DNA of 64,000 bases from V1-33 sp964523105. GTDB taxonomy: Bacteria > Verrucomicrobiota > Verrucomicrobiia > Verrucomicrobiales > V1-33. A program made the translations under genes and the position numbers. Shown here piece by piece: positions 10,501 through 18,983 of the stretch; positions within the stretch are counted from its first letter, which is position 1, and the number at the start of each line of letters is the position of its first letter. The notes below the pieces were generated by a model. It was given only the letters and a program-made list of their open reading frames with translations, ran no database searches and was not told the DNA's origin. Where the stretch lies: the NCBI GenBank assembly GCA_964523105.1, contig CAZFZN010000002.1:310001-374000 (forward strand), in the 5' to 3' direction.

Positions 10501-11352
10501 CTCGCCGTCCTGACTCAAAACGCGCCCGGTGGTCAACGACTGGGTGTACACCAGCGTCTGCCCGGCGGGCTGGATTTTCAGTTCAGCGGCCCCGGCATCC
10601 CAGTTCGTCATCCACAGCAGTTCACTGAGCGCGTGCGTGAAGATGACACGGCGGGCATTGCTGCCCGGCAGAGGCGGCAGCGTGGCCATGGTGAAGACCG
10701 GACGGGGAAAGGCATCACTCCATTCGGATGGTTCCGCCAGCATTTGCGCGTCGCCCGCAACAAATCCACCCGCATGGCGAAAGTAGGCGGTCACCTGCGT
10801 GCTACTGGAATAGTGGCCGCTGCCTTCCGGGCCTGCCGCGAGAATGTCCTGGTCCCCGTCCCCGTCGAGGTCGGCGGCAATCAGATTGCGCACTCCGCGC
10901 CAGGAATCGATGGTCTGCGGCGCCTGAAACGTCCGGCCCGGGCCGGCGGGAAAGACGACCAGCCTGCTGCCGTAGGGCGCCGCCACTGCCAGATCCGGCC
11001 GCCCGTCCCCGTTGAAGTCCGCCGCGGTGATGCCGCGCAACTCCCCCGTCCCGTCCGGAGGAGTGAGGAATACCGCCGGATAAAATTCCTTGCCGCCGCT
11101 TCCATACACCACGGCGACTTTCCCTGACACTTTACTCGCAGCGAGGTCGGGCTTGCCGTCCAGATCGAAGTCCGCGCTGATCAGTTCCTTGGGTCCGTCA
11201 GTTCCATATTCGCCGGTTTCCTCCGGCGGAACGGGGTCGATCAGCGACACTGAGTTGCTGAAGGACCGGAGATTTTGCAGCAGTTGCCCGGAGGCAATGA
11301 CGGTGCTTAAAATCAGCACAAGGCAGGGACACAGACGGCTCAGGGAGTTCAT
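7537..11352 (-). CDS. secreted FG-GAP/VCBS propeller protein with two lamin-tail domains
   Basis: A 1271-aa protein. The start at 11352 opens a signal peptide MNSLSRLCPCLVLILSTVIASG; a longer in-frame start at 11403 would add an arginine-rich leader. Residues ~40-740 hold about twelve DxDxDGxxDL calcium loops (for example ADFNGDGRPDLAV, ADLDGDGDQDI, GDFDGDGIEDLA), as in FG-GAP/VCBS beta-propellers. A lamin-tail domain follows at ~775 (VVINEVMTSN), then an Ig-like linker at ~925, a second lamin tail at ~1057 (LEISEVQTHSALLDERG) and a short C-terminal beta module ending RFFRAK. It lies 162 bp upstream of the CotH gene on the same strand and shares lamin-tail modules with it, so the two may act together at the cell surface. 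No catalytic motif was seen. Confidence 0.85.
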   Translation of the reverse strand: MNSLSRLCPCLVLILSTVIASGQLLQNLRSFSNSVSLIDPVPPEETGEYGTDGPKELISADFDLDGKPDLAASKVSGKVAVVYGSGGKEFYPAVFLTPPDGTGELRGITAADFNGDGRPDLAVAAPYGSRLVVFPAGPGRTFQAPQTIDSWRGVRNLIAADLDGDGDQDILAAGPEGSGHYSSSTQVTAYFRHAGGFVAGDAQMLAEPSEWSDAFPRPVFTMATLPPLPGSNARRVIFTHALSELLWMTNWDAGAAELKIQPAGQTLVYTQSLTTGRVLSQDGEMDLVTAARDANQVLVRRGLAGATGFDTVVAQRVYLPGAPRAMSLADVDADGWNDLIVVLRNYDRVVTLRNEAGTLKLAAESPTGVSPRDLATADFNGDGRPDLAVANRKSDNLSVLLTQENSVGFERLDSVYPVDGGVSALQLTDLNGDGRADAVLSHMQTKEISVRLSLPGGELAPPVFSKLAEPPLSLRAGDFNGDSKTDLLIVHNSRTRPGMSVLTGRGDGTFSAPAFFASDGGLFSIHMADFDADGVIDAAAGFYDCRLALYKGMPDGSFSLRREGLFTYEARAMTAEDFDQDGDVDFAGASATGKLTIVENDGHLLDFPAAGTSRENMFRRTDTQGSDKSGIKSMVQLNANGDSDPDVAINTSEGVIIYTGGPGLTFTPSASALPGTTSATDLTIGDFDGDGIEDLATACRLLACVVILKGMPDRTFQVAGSTPVPTADMIATGDIDGDGIADLAGAGEVIWTALSSRAPQSVDGSAPPARPPVDHVVINEVMTSNLTVPLDSSGRTPDFVELYNGKTVAVDLTGWMLRYEEPSAAPAGPPLVTTHPLDGEIPAGARRLLLCDERNGTDHVNYKLNRAAGTLTLLDPAGEAVDSFSWENQPEDVSQGRFSDGATAWVTKSPPDPGQPNYWESNSGPDFKQVSVEPDSIRPGSRPRVYVKAKDDAGIFTLSVLWKWLNPPAGTPSGYREGQTGLFDDGLNGDGATLDGLYSAVLPVVLPAGAQLEFFVTATNLLDQEETAPGDPIFSLPGQEITNYAFRVPETAVPVPGLEISEVQTHSALLDERGQPSDFVELRNTGPAPVTLEGLALRDGLFTGERTYSLTGTLQPGEYRFYFADADPNQGPLHMPFKLSNEGDSVWLVQLDASGPVTILDKVSPPPHEGGTESWARLGPRGPFTFISPTPGTVNLSAQQLHAEMLPANAPGGLRTFRVAMTVPSGVTRTIESWVPGNPWQTAGVLTGNGFERFLDLPVAPSSTSRFFRAK

Positions 11353-11662
11353 ACGGCGGGAGAGGCTGGAGTTCGCGGCGGGGCCACATAGTCGCATTGC
11401 CACTTAACCGCCAATGAGCACCGGCCCCGGCAACCCCCGATGCCGTCATGAGGTATTCCCCGGCGCGAATCCGGAAAATGTTACTAATGATTTCATGTGG
11501 CTTGGCGTAACCACCGATTAGCCTGGTCTTCGGGCCTTCCTGCCTCCCGCTTTTACCGGCGAGAATAGGGAAAACCCGGAAGCCAAAAATGTTGCCTTGC
11601 CCCGGAGCCGGTCTTTAGTTTGCCCGGATTATTATCAGCCACTCCATTCCTCTCCATCCTCC
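11353..11662. promoter_or_regulatory. divergent intergenic region between the FG-GAP gene and the DUF1549 gene
   Basis: This stretch of 310 bases separates two divergent genes and should contain promoters for both. No convincing reading frame, hairpin terminator or RNA gene is visible. AT-richer patches occur at about 11480-11520 and 11620-11640, the latter just upstream of the DUF1549 start. No -35/-10 pair could be assigned with confidence. Confidence 0.4.
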
Positions 11663-13744
11663 ATGAATCTCAGACGATTTCTCCCCGCAGCCATTGCCGC
11701 GGTGACGTGCGCCGCTCCGGTGCTGCGCGCCGACCAAATCAGCCAGCGCATCGACGCTCTGATCGAGGAGGGGTACCGGGTCAACAAGATCAAGCCCAAC
11801 GAACCCGCCAGCGACGAGACTTTCGTCCGGCGTATCTATCTGGACATCGTGGGCCGCATTCCCTCGCAGCAGGAGGCGCGCGATTTCCTGGAATCGACGG
11901 AGCCCGGCAAACGCGCCGCCCTGATCGACAAGTTGCTCGATTCCGAGGGCTACGTCAGTCACACCTACAACTGGTGGGCCGACATTCTCCGCGTCCAGAG
12001 CAACATGGGCGGAAACAACAACAACCAGGCCGGTCAGGCTTACGCCGCGTGGATCAAGGACGCCATCCGCAACAACATGCCCTACGACCAGTTCGTGCAC
12101 AAAATGGTCACCGGCGAGGGCTACGTTTGGGACAACGGCGCGGTTGGTTATTATTTGCGCGATGCCGGGATGCCGCTCGATAACATGAGCAACACGGTGC
12201 AGATTTTCCTGGGCACACGGCTGGCGTGCGCGCAGTGCCACAATCACCCGTTCGATGTCTGGACGCAGAAGGACTACTACGAGATGGCGGCCTTCACTTA
12301 CAACGTGGACACCGCCGCCATCGCCAATGCCGCGCTCGCCAAAGATATGCAGGCGACCTACGAAAAGATAGACAAGGACAAAAGCAAAAAGACCGCACGC
12401 ATCAAGCCGGCCATGAAGCGCATCGTGGACGGCATTCTCGATCCGCTCAAAAACGGAGTCGGCGAAAACGGCATGAAGGGTCTCAAACTGCCGATGGATT
12501 ATAAATACGACGACGCCAAACCCGGTGAAGATGTCAAGGCCGTCACCATCTTCGGAAAAAAGGTCAGCAGCAAGAAAGAGGGCCGCGAGGAATACGCCCG
12601 CTGGATGACCAGCCCCGAGAACCCGCGCTTCACCACCGTCATGGCCAACCGCCTCTGGCAGCGGGTCATGGGCCGCGGACTCATCGAGCCGATGGATGAC
12701 TTCAAGGACGATACCGAGGCCAGCAACGTGGCGCTCATGCGCTATCTCACGCAGCAGTTCGCCTACGCGAAGTATGACATGAAGAAAATGCTGCGCGCGA
12801 TGTACAACACGAGAACCTATCAGCGCCAGACCACCACCACAGACGTGCCCGAGGACAAGCCCTACCATTTCCCCGGTCCGGTGCTGCGCCGCATGAGCGC
12901 CGAACAAATCTGGGACAGCATCTGCACCCTCGTCATTCCCAATCCCGACCTCCGCCTGCGCGGGAAAGGCTACATGGCCGCGCTGGAGTCCATGAGGAAA
13001 GAGGCCGAGATGATCGAGAAGGCCCAACCCTCGGACATCGTGATGGTCGCCGAGAAGTATGCCGCGCAGGACGACGAGTTGAATAACAAAGCCTCCGACG
13101 CCCGCACCAAACTCAGCAAGGCCCGCGAAGCCAACGACGCCAAAGCCATCCACGCCGCGCAGAAGGAGCTCAACGACATTAACAGCGCCCGCGACGGCAT
13201 CGCCGACATGGCCCGGAACGAGTTGCTCCAGATCGCCGCCACCAAGTCCAAAGGCCAGTTCGTCGCCTCGCTCCGCCCGCCCGGTTCAAATATGATGGAG
13301 GACAAAAACAAAAAGATGGAGCCGCAGATGGATACGCAGACCACCAGCCAGTGGAACGGTTACGGCGACGAATTCTACCGCGCCTCCGAACTGCCCTCGC
13401 CCGCCCCTGGCGGTCACTTCCTGCGCGAGTTCGGCCAGTCGAACCGCGAGATCATCGAAAACTCCTCCCGCGAAGCCACCGTCAGTCAGGCGCTCAGCCT
13501 CATGAACGGGCCGCTTTTCGAAAAGCTCACCAACGAAAAGACCCAGCTCATGCAGCGGTTCTATGGCGCCAACACCGACGAAGGCCGGACCAACGCCATC
13601 TATCTCAGCCTCTTTGCCCGCAAGCCCACGGAAACCGAGCGCACCATCGTCCGCCTCACCGTCGAAGAGAAAGGGAAAACCGACGGCTGGAAGCACGTCA
13701 TCTGGGCTCTCATGAACACCCGCGAATTCGTTTTCATCCAATAA
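11663..13744 (+). CDS. DUF1549/DUF1553 exported protein with CxxCH motif
   Basis: A 693-aa protein. The start at 11663 was chosen because MNLRRFLPAAIAA opens a signal peptide ending near VLRAD. The DUF1549 part (~27-240) shows RRIYLDIVGRIPSQQEARDF and a CAQCHNHPFD motif (189-193 is CxxCH), a possible covalent heme site. The DUF1553 part (~330-690) shows NPRFTTVMANRLWQRVMGRG and RAMYNTRTYQRQ. A lysine/alanine-rich charged helical insert lies inside DUF1553 near residues 440-530. This family is abundant in Planctomycetes and Verrucomicrobia and normally sits directly before a DUF1501 gene, as here (50-bp gap). The N-terminal planctomycete cytochrome domain found in many relatives is missing. 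The pair's biochemical role is not settled; an envelope redox or polymer-degradation role is often proposed. Confidence 0.93.
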   Translation: MNLRRFLPAAIAAVTCAAPVLRADQISQRIDALIEEGYRVNKIKPNEPASDETFVRRIYLDIVGRIPSQQEARDFLESTEPGKRAALIDKLLDSEGYVSHTYNWWADILRVQSNMGGNNNNQAGQAYAAWIKDAIRNNMPYDQFVHKMVTGEGYVWDNGAVGYYLRDAGMPLDNMSNTVQIFLGTRLACAQCHNHPFDVWTQKDYYEMAAFTYNVDTAAIANAALAKDMQATYEKIDKDKSKKTARIKPAMKRIVDGILDPLKNGVGENGMKGLKLPMDYKYDDAKPGEDVKAVTIFGKKVSSKKEGREEYARWMTSPENPRFTTVMANRLWQRVMGRGLIEPMDDFKDDTEASNVALMRYLTQQFAYAKYDMKKMLRAMYNTRTYQRQTTTTDVPEDKPYHFPGPVLRRMSAEQIWDSICTLVIPNPDLRLRGKGYMAALESMRKEAEMIEKAQPSDIVMVAEKYAAQDDELNNKASDARTKLSKAREANDAKAIHAAQKELNDINSARDGIADMARNELLQIAATKSKGQFVASLRPPGSNMMEDKNKKMEPQMDTQTTSQWNGYGDEFYRASELPSPAPGGHFLREFGQSNREIIENSSREATVSQALSLMNGPLFEKLTNEKTQLMQRFYGANTDEGRTNAIYLSLFARKPTETERTIVRLTVEEKGKTDGWKHVIWALMNTREFVFIQ

Positions 13745-13794
13745 CCTTTTCATCCGATCTCGAATAAATCAGCCACCATTCACGACACCACGCC

Positions 13795-15114
13795 ATGAAC
13801 GATTCCTTCCTCCGCCAAACAGACGAACTGAGCCGCCGCCGGTTCATGAACTACGCCAGCAAGAGCCTGCTCGGCGTCAGTATCATTCCCACCATGCTGC
13901 CGCTGGCCGGCCGCGCCGCCGACAAAGGCGTCGTCACCCCGCGTCCCGCGGCCCCTTCCCGCAAACCGACGGCCCGGAATATTATCTATCTCTACATGTC
14001 CGGCGGCATGACGCATCTGGACACATTCGACCCGAAACCGGAAGCCGGCGAGGCCGTCGCCGGTCCTGTGAAGGCCATCAACACCAATGTCACCGGCATC
14101 CAGGTTTCCGAATACCTGCCGATGATCGCCAAACAGATGGACAAGATGTGCCTCATCCGCGGCCTCACGACCACGCAGGGCGCGCACGAGCAGGGAAATT
14201 ACTTCATGCACAGCAGCTACACGCCGCGCGGCACCATTCAGCACCCGGGTCTCGGCGCATGGATTCAGCGGCTCGAAGGGAAAACCAACCGCACCCTGCC
14301 CGGCAGCGTCTGCATCGGCGGCGGCGCCAACGGCGGCGGCGCCGGCTTCATGGAGAGCAAGTATGCCCCGCTCTTCATCGGCAGCCCCAACGAAGGCGTG
14401 CCCAACAGCAAGGCCCGCGTCGGCAGAAATGAATTCGATGACCGCCTCATGCTGGCCAACAAGTTCGACCAGACCTTTCATGAGCGCTACGACGTGAAAC
14501 AGGTGCGCGCCTACACGGACATGTACGAGGACGCGGTCCGCCTCATGCGCTCGGAGGATCTCAAGGCCTTCAATCTGAATCTGGAAGACCAGAAGATCCG
14601 CGATGAGTATGGCACCAACGGTTTCGGTCAGGGCTGTCTGCTCGCCCGCCGTCTCATCGAAAACGACGTGCGCCACGTGGAAGTCACCCTCGGCGGCTGG
14701 GACACGCACAACAACAACTTCACCGCGGTGCAGAATCTAACCGCCAGCCTCGACATGGCCGTCGCCGCGCTCCTCAATGACCTTGATCGCCGCGGCATGC
14801 TGGAGGAAACGCTCGTCGTCCTCACCACTGAGTTCGGACGCACCCCGTACGTGAACGAAAACGACGGACGCGACCACTTCCCGAAGGCCTTCTCCGGCTT
14901 CATGGCCGGCGGTGGCGTCAAAGGCGGCCAGGTTTACGGCAAGACCAACGAGCACGCCACCGACGTCGTCGAAGGCAAGATGACCCCGCCGGACTTCAAC
15001 GCCACCATCGCTTACGGCCTGGGCCTCCCGCTCGACCAGGTGATCTACAGCCCCAGCAAGCGTCCGTTCACCATCGCCGACAAGGGAGCCCCGGTAGCGG
15101 AAATCTTCGGCTGA
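13795..15114 (+). CDS. DUF1501 family exported protein (alkaline-phosphatase/sulfatase-like fold)
   Basis: A 439-aa protein. The N-terminus carries a Tat-like signal SRRRFMNYASKSLLG followed by a hydrophobic run and an AGRAAD cleavage region, suggesting folded export. Conserved DUF1501 segments are visible: NIIYLYMSGGMTHLDTFDPK, LIRGLTTTQGAHEQGNYFMH, EVTLGGWDTHNNNF, and VLTTEFGRTPYVNENDGRDH. The Asp/His-rich motifs match the metal-binding alkaline-phosphatase superfamily pattern seen in this family. It is the second gene of the DUF1549/1553-DUF1501 pair, probably cotranscribed, and is followed directly by a strong hairpin terminator. The substrate is unknown. Confidence 0.93.
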   Translation: MNDSFLRQTDELSRRRFMNYASKSLLGVSIIPTMLPLAGRAADKGVVTPRPAAPSRKPTARNIIYLYMSGGMTHLDTFDPKPEAGEAVAGPVKAINTNVTGIQVSEYLPMIAKQMDKMCLIRGLTTTQGAHEQGNYFMHSSYTPRGTIQHPGLGAWIQRLEGKTNRTLPGSVCIGGGANGGGAGFMESKYAPLFIGSPNEGVPNSKARVGRNEFDDRLMLANKFDQTFHERYDVKQVRAYTDMYEDAVRLMRSEDLKAFNLNLEDQKIRDEYGTNGFGQGCLLARRLIENDVRHVEVTLGGWDTHNNNFTAVQNLTASLDMAVAALLNDLDRRGMLEETLVVLTTEFGRTPYVNENDGRDHFPKAFSGFMAGGGVKGGQVYGKTNEHATDVVEGKMTPPDFNATIAYGLGLPLDQVIYSPSKRPFTIADKGAPVAEIFG

Positions 15115-15130
15115 TCCGCCTGACATAAAT

Positions 15131-15170
15131 CACGAAAGGGCAGCGGTGCGAACCGCTGCCCTTTTTCGTG
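15131..15170 (+). terminator. rho-independent terminator after DUF1501 gene
   Basis: A 13-bp perfect stem (AAAGGGCAGCGGT with ACCGCTGCCCTTT) around a GCGA loop, with the right arm running into a T run. It starts 16 bases after the DUF1501 stop and would end the two-gene transcript. Outer bases CACG/CGTG extend the pairing with a 2-base bulge. Confidence 0.85.
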
Positions 15171-15194
15171 CTCAGTGTGCGGACCTTTGGATAA

Positions 15195-15313
15195 AACCAC
15201 AGATGGACGCAGATGGACGCAGAGGATGAGAGTTGAATGGTTCTACGCACCTTCCTGCCTTCATCCTTTCCCGGCTTTCGGGCATCCGGTTCTATCCGTG
15301 TCCATCCGTGGTT
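15195..15313. repeat. MITE-like element with degenerate terminal inverted repeats
   Basis: The left arm (15195-15223) has AACCACAGATGGACGCAGAT followed by a second GGACGCAGA unit. The right arm (15291-15313) is an imperfect inverse: its complement reads AACCACGGATGGACACGGAT. Each arm is itself a tandem of a ~10-base unit. The ~65-base interior has no reading frame that makes sense. Arms of the CACAGATGGACACAGAT kind recur as dispersed short repeats in many environmental bacterial genomes. It lies between the DUF1501 terminator and menD, so it may hold or disrupt the menD promoter. Confidence 0.7.
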
Positions 15314-15371
15314 CAAAATCAGAACCAGGAATCGCTTTGCCTCGTTCACGTTTCCATACTCATGTCGCCGC

Positions 15372-16994
15372 ATGTCACTCCCCTTCCCTGCCGCTGTCAT
15401 TCAGGCCGTGCTCAGTGCCGGCGTGCAGGAATTCGTCGTCTGCGCCGGCGCGCGAAACAGCGCCCTCATCGTCGTCCTCGCCGCGCTCGGGGACAAAGTC
15501 AGGATCTGGCAGCACTTCGATGAACGCGCCGCCGGCTTCTTCGCCATCGGCCGCATTCGCGCCACGGAACGCCCCGTTGCCGTCGTTACCACCAGCGGCA
15601 CCGCCGTCGCGGAACTGCTGCCCGCGATGATCGAAGCGCATTACCAGGGCCTGCCGCTCGTCGCGCTGACTGCAGATCGCCCCAAACACTATCGCGGCAG
15701 CGGCGCGCCGCAGGTCATTGAGCAGGCCCACCTCTATCAATGCTATGCCACCGGCTTTGACTTCGATTCCCCGCAGGATCTGGCGCAGCCTGGCTTCTCC
15801 CTCTCGCCGGAATGGGATGGACTCCAGCCGCTGCACATCAACGCCTGTCTCGACGAGCCCGACGCGAACGAAATGCCGCGACTCCGCGCGCTGGCCGGAA
15901 CTTTGGGCGAGGCGGTGAATGAACTGCAGGCGCAGGAGCCGGATTCGCCTTCCACTCTTTCGTTATTTAAAAAGCTTCCGCCTCCCCTGGCTCAACGACT
16001 GGTCATCGCCGGAGAACTCCTGGAATCACAGCTCGCGGAAATCGTTCCGCTCATTCGCGACGCTGCCGCACCGGTCCTCGCCGAAGCCGCTTCCGGCCTC
16101 CGCGATCTGCCGGAACTGCAGGACCGCCTGCTGCGCTGTGTCGACGCCACGCTGCGTCACCTCCCGGTGCGCGAGATCTGGCGCTTCGGCGGCGTGCCGG
16201 CTGCGCGCTGGTGGCGTGACCTGGAGCATCTTCCTGACATCCGCGTGCATTCGTTCTCCCGCAGCGGCCACAGCGGACTGGCGCGCATGAAGGAGCCGTC
16301 CGACTTTAACGGATTCCCTGCCATGTCGGATGCCGTCAGTGCCGATCGTGTCCTCGCCCGCGACGCCGCTCTCTACGCGCGTCTCGGCGAACTGCTCACA
16401 CGTTTCCCCAATTCCGAGCCCGCCATCTTCAGGCGGCTATCGCAATTCATCCCGCAGGGCGCGACGGTGTTCACGGGCAACAGCCTCGCGATTCGCGAGT
16501 GGAATCTTTGCGCTGAATACGGCCGCGGCCACCGCGTGCATGTGCTGCGCGGCGCCAACGGCATTGACGGCAACCTCAGCGCCTTTCTTGGCGTCGCCGC
16601 GGACGCGCAGGAAGCATGGTGCGTCACCGGCGATCTCACCACCCTCTACGACCTCAACGCGCCATGGATGCTGCGACAGCTACCGCCCGGCAAACGCCGC
16701 TTCGTCGTCATTCAGAATTCCGGCGGCAAAATCTTCTCGCGCCTCCCTTCCCTGCGCGGCCTGACGGATCGCGAACGCGCGCTGATGGAGAACCCTCACA
16801 CGATCAGCCTCCGCGGCTGGGCGGATATGTGGGGCATGGACCACGCCGACGGAGGAGTGGAGGTGCTGGAACGAGCCACCGGCCTGGCGGATCACGCAGT
16901 CATCGAACTGCATCCCGACGCCGCGGCCACGGAGCAGTTTTGGAATGCCTGGGCGGAGGCGGAACTGCAGGTCTGGGGCTCTGTTCCTGGATAA
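15372..16994 (+). CDS. menD: 2-succinyl-5-enolpyruvyl-6-hydroxy-3-cyclohexene-1-carboxylate synthase
   Basis: A 540-aa ThDP-dependent enzyme of menaquinone biosynthesis that joins isochorismate and 2-oxoglutarate. The start at 15372 was chosen because MSLPFPAAVIQAVLSAGVQE begins the family's conserved N-terminus. The frame stays open upstream through the inverted repeat, but that extension is not protein-like. The ThDP-activating Glu lies in HFDERAAGFFAIG, followed by VVTTSGTAVAELLPAMIEA and LTADRPKHYRGSGAPQ. The pyrophosphate/Mg motif is GDLTTLYDLN, followed by FVVIQNSGGKIFS. menH follows after 45 bp, supporting the assignment and an operon. The remaining men genes are not in the window. Confidence 0.93.
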   Translation: MSLPFPAAVIQAVLSAGVQEFVVCAGARNSALIVVLAALGDKVRIWQHFDERAAGFFAIGRIRATERPVAVVTTSGTAVAELLPAMIEAHYQGLPLVALTADRPKHYRGSGAPQVIEQAHLYQCYATGFDFDSPQDLAQPGFSLSPEWDGLQPLHINACLDEPDANEMPRLRALAGTLGEAVNELQAQEPDSPSTLSLFKKLPPPLAQRLVIAGELLESQLAEIVPLIRDAAAPVLAEAASGLRDLPELQDRLLRCVDATLRHLPVREIWRFGGVPAARWWRDLEHLPDIRVHSFSRSGHSGLARMKEPSDFNGFPAMSDAVSADRVLARDAALYARLGELLTRFPNSEPAIFRRLSQFIPQGATVFTGNSLAIREWNLCAEYGRGHRVHVLRGANGIDGNLSAFLGVAADAQEAWCVTGDLTTLYDLNAPWMLRQLPPGKRRFVVIQNSGGKIFSRLPSLRGLTDRERALMENPHTISLRGWADMWGMDHADGGVEVLERATGLADHAVIELHPDAAATEQFWNAWAEAELQVWGSVPG

Positions 16995-17039
16995 CCCTCG
17001 GTTTCATCCTTCATCCTTCGGACCTCATCCTTTCCCTTC

Positions 17040-17762
17040 ATGATCCACGCCCTCCACGGAAATGCCGGCCTGCCCGAAGACCTGCTTCCGCTGCTCCATG
17101 CTCTCCGAGCGCCATTCCGTGCATGGCATCTCTGGCAGTGGCTCGCCGATCATCCTGACAGCGCCTCCCTCTCCGGCGTCGGATCGGCTTTGAATGCGGC
17201 CGCCGCGGCGGACACCGAACCGCGCGTGCTTTTCGGGTATTCGCTGGGAGCGAGGCTGGCGCTGCACGCCCTGACACAACAGGCGGCGGCATGGGATGCC
17301 GCAATTCTGATCTCCGCTCACCCCGGCCTGCCTTCTCAATCCGAGCGCGCCGCGAGGCTTGTGCAGGATCAGGCGTGGGCGGTGCGCTTTTTGCGCGAGC
17401 CGTGGGACGTCGTGATGGCCGCATGGAATGCCCAACCGGTGCTCGCCGGGGAAGCCGTGTCAGCACCCAATCAGCGGCTCGTGGAAACGTGGCGCCGCGA
17501 GGTCGCGATCGGATTCGATTCCTGGTCGCTGGGGCGTCAGGAGGATTTGCGGCCTCTGCTGGGAAGCGTCACCGCCCCGGTGCTGTGGATCACGGGCGCG
17601 AATGACGTGAAATTCACCGCGCTGGCGACGGAATGCTGCGCGCTGCTGCCGCGGGCGGAGCACTGCATCGTCCCGGATGCCGGGCACCGCGCGCATCTCG
17701 ACCAGCCGGAGGCCGTGCATCGGGCGGTCGCGGAATTTCTGCAGTCGCTGCCCGCGGCGTGA
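17040..17762 (+). CDS. menH: alpha/beta hydrolase, probable 2-succinyl-6-hydroxy-2,4-cyclohexadiene-1-carboxylate synthase
   Basis: A 240-aa alpha/beta hydrolase. It has an oxyanion-hole region LHGNAG near the N-terminus, nucleophile elbow GYSLGAR (around residue 64), an acid-loop region APVLWITGANDVKF and a catalytic His in DAGHRAHLDQPEAVH. Size and the GYSxG(A/G)R elbow fit MenH, which eliminates pyruvate from the MenD product to give SHCHC. The location 45 bp downstream of menD makes that function likely. Without this context it could only be called an alpha/beta hydrolase. tgt follows after 50 bp on the same strand. Confidence 0.85.
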   Translation: MIHALHGNAGLPEDLLPLLHALRAPFRAWHLWQWLADHPDSASLSGVGSALNAAAAADTEPRVLFGYSLGARLALHALTQQAAAWDAAILISAHPGLPSQSERAARLVQDQAWAVRFLREPWDVVMAAWNAQPVLAGEAVSAPNQRLVETWRREVAIGFDSWSLGRQEDLRPLLGSVTAPVLWITGANDVKFTALATECCALLPRAEHCIVPDAGHRAHLDQPEAVHRAVAEFLQSLPAA

Positions 17763-17812
17763 GCGGCGACTTCCCCGTTGCCTGACTCCACGGCCCCGCG
17801 CACCGCGGCGCG

Positions 17813-18961
17813 ATGTTCACCGTTCTCGCCACCGATCCTCAAAGCCGCGCCCGCCGCGGACGCATGGTGCTGCCGCACGGCACGGTGGAAACACCCGTCT
17901 TCATGCCCGTGGGTACGCAGGGCAGTGTGAAAGCCATGTCGCCGGCGGAACTGGAGACGCTTGGCGCGCAGATCATTCTCGGCAATACCTATCACCTCTT
18001 CATCCGCCCCGGCACGGATCTGATCCGGCAGTTCGGCAGCCTGCACCGCTTCATCAGCTGGCCGCATCCCATCCTCACCGACAGCGGCGGTTTCCAGGTT
18101 TTCTCGCTCAGCAAGCTGCGCAAAATCACCGAAGCCGGCGTGGAATTTCAGAGCCACCTCGACGGCTCGAAGCTCTTTCTGGGTCCCGAACAAAGCATGG
18201 AAATCCAGGCCGTGCTCGGCAGCGATATCGCCATGCTGTTCGACGAGTGCCCGCCCTATCCGTGCAGCGAGAAGGACGCGGACAAGAGCCTCGACCTCAC
18301 GCTGCGCTGGGCCGCGCGCTGCAAAGAATGGGTCGCACAGCACGAGCCGAAGACCGACACCGGCGCGCGGCAGCTTCATTTCGGCATCGTGCAGGGCAGC
18401 AGTTACACCGCTCTGCGCGAAAAGGCGGCGAAAGGCCTGACCGAACTGGGCTTCGACGGATACGCCATCGGCGGCGTCAGCGTCGGTGAACCGGAGAAGG
18501 ACATGATGCACGCTGTGGAGAGCGCTGAGCCGTTTCTGCCGCGGGAAAAACCGCGCTACGCCATGGGCCTCGGGACCCCGCCGCAGATTGTGGAAATGAT
18601 CGCCCGGGGTGTGGACATGTTCGACTGCGTCATCCCCACGCGCCTCGCGCGACACGGCACGGTCTTCACCGCCCGCGGCACGCTGAATATCAAAAATCAG
18701 CAATACACCGCCGATCCCGGACCGCTGGAGGACGGCTGCGAATGCTATGCCTGCCGCGGATTCAGCCGCGCCTACATCCGCCATCTTTGGCGCGCAAATG
18801 AGATCCTCGGCATCCGCCTCATCTGCCTGCACAACCTGCACTTCTATATCAATCTCGCCCGGCGCGCGCGGACCGAACTGGAAGCCGGCACCTTCGATGC
18901 GTGGCGCGGGGATTTTGTCGCGAACTACGCGCCGCACCGCTCCGGCGAGGACGATCTGTGA
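17813..18961 (+). CDS. tgt: queuine/preQ1 tRNA-guanine transglycosylase
   Basis: A 382-aa TIM-barrel enzyme that exchanges guanine-34 for preQ1 in tRNAs with GUN anticodons. Visible family marks are TPVFMPVGTQGSVKAM, LGNTYHLFIRPG, DSGGFQVFSLS (substrate-binding Asp), FDECPPYP, GIVQGSSY, AIGGVSVGEP, the nucleophile Asp region VDMFDCVIPTR and the zinc site CECYAC...H near the C-terminus (CxCxxC about 25 residues before HNLHFY). The length is normal for bacterial Tgt. It lies downstream of menD-menH, perhaps cotranscribed, and converges on kinase 1 with only 22 bases between the stops. Confidence 0.95.
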   Translation: MFTVLATDPQSRARRGRMVLPHGTVETPVFMPVGTQGSVKAMSPAELETLGAQIILGNTYHLFIRPGTDLIRQFGSLHRFISWPHPILTDSGGFQVFSLSKLRKITEAGVEFQSHLDGSKLFLGPEQSMEIQAVLGSDIAMLFDECPPYPCSEKDADKSLDLTLRWAARCKEWVAQHEPKTDTGARQLHFGIVQGSSYTALREKAAKGLTELGFDGYAIGGVSVGEPEKDMMHAVESAEPFLPREKPRYAMGLGTPPQIVEMIARGVDMFDCVIPTRLARHGTVFTARGTLNIKNQQYTADPGPLEDGCECYACRGFSRAYIRHLWRANEILGIRLICLHNLHFYINLARRARTELEAGTFDAWRGDFVANYAPHRSGEDDL

Positions 18962-18983
18962 TCTCCCGCCCGGTCGCGGGTGG

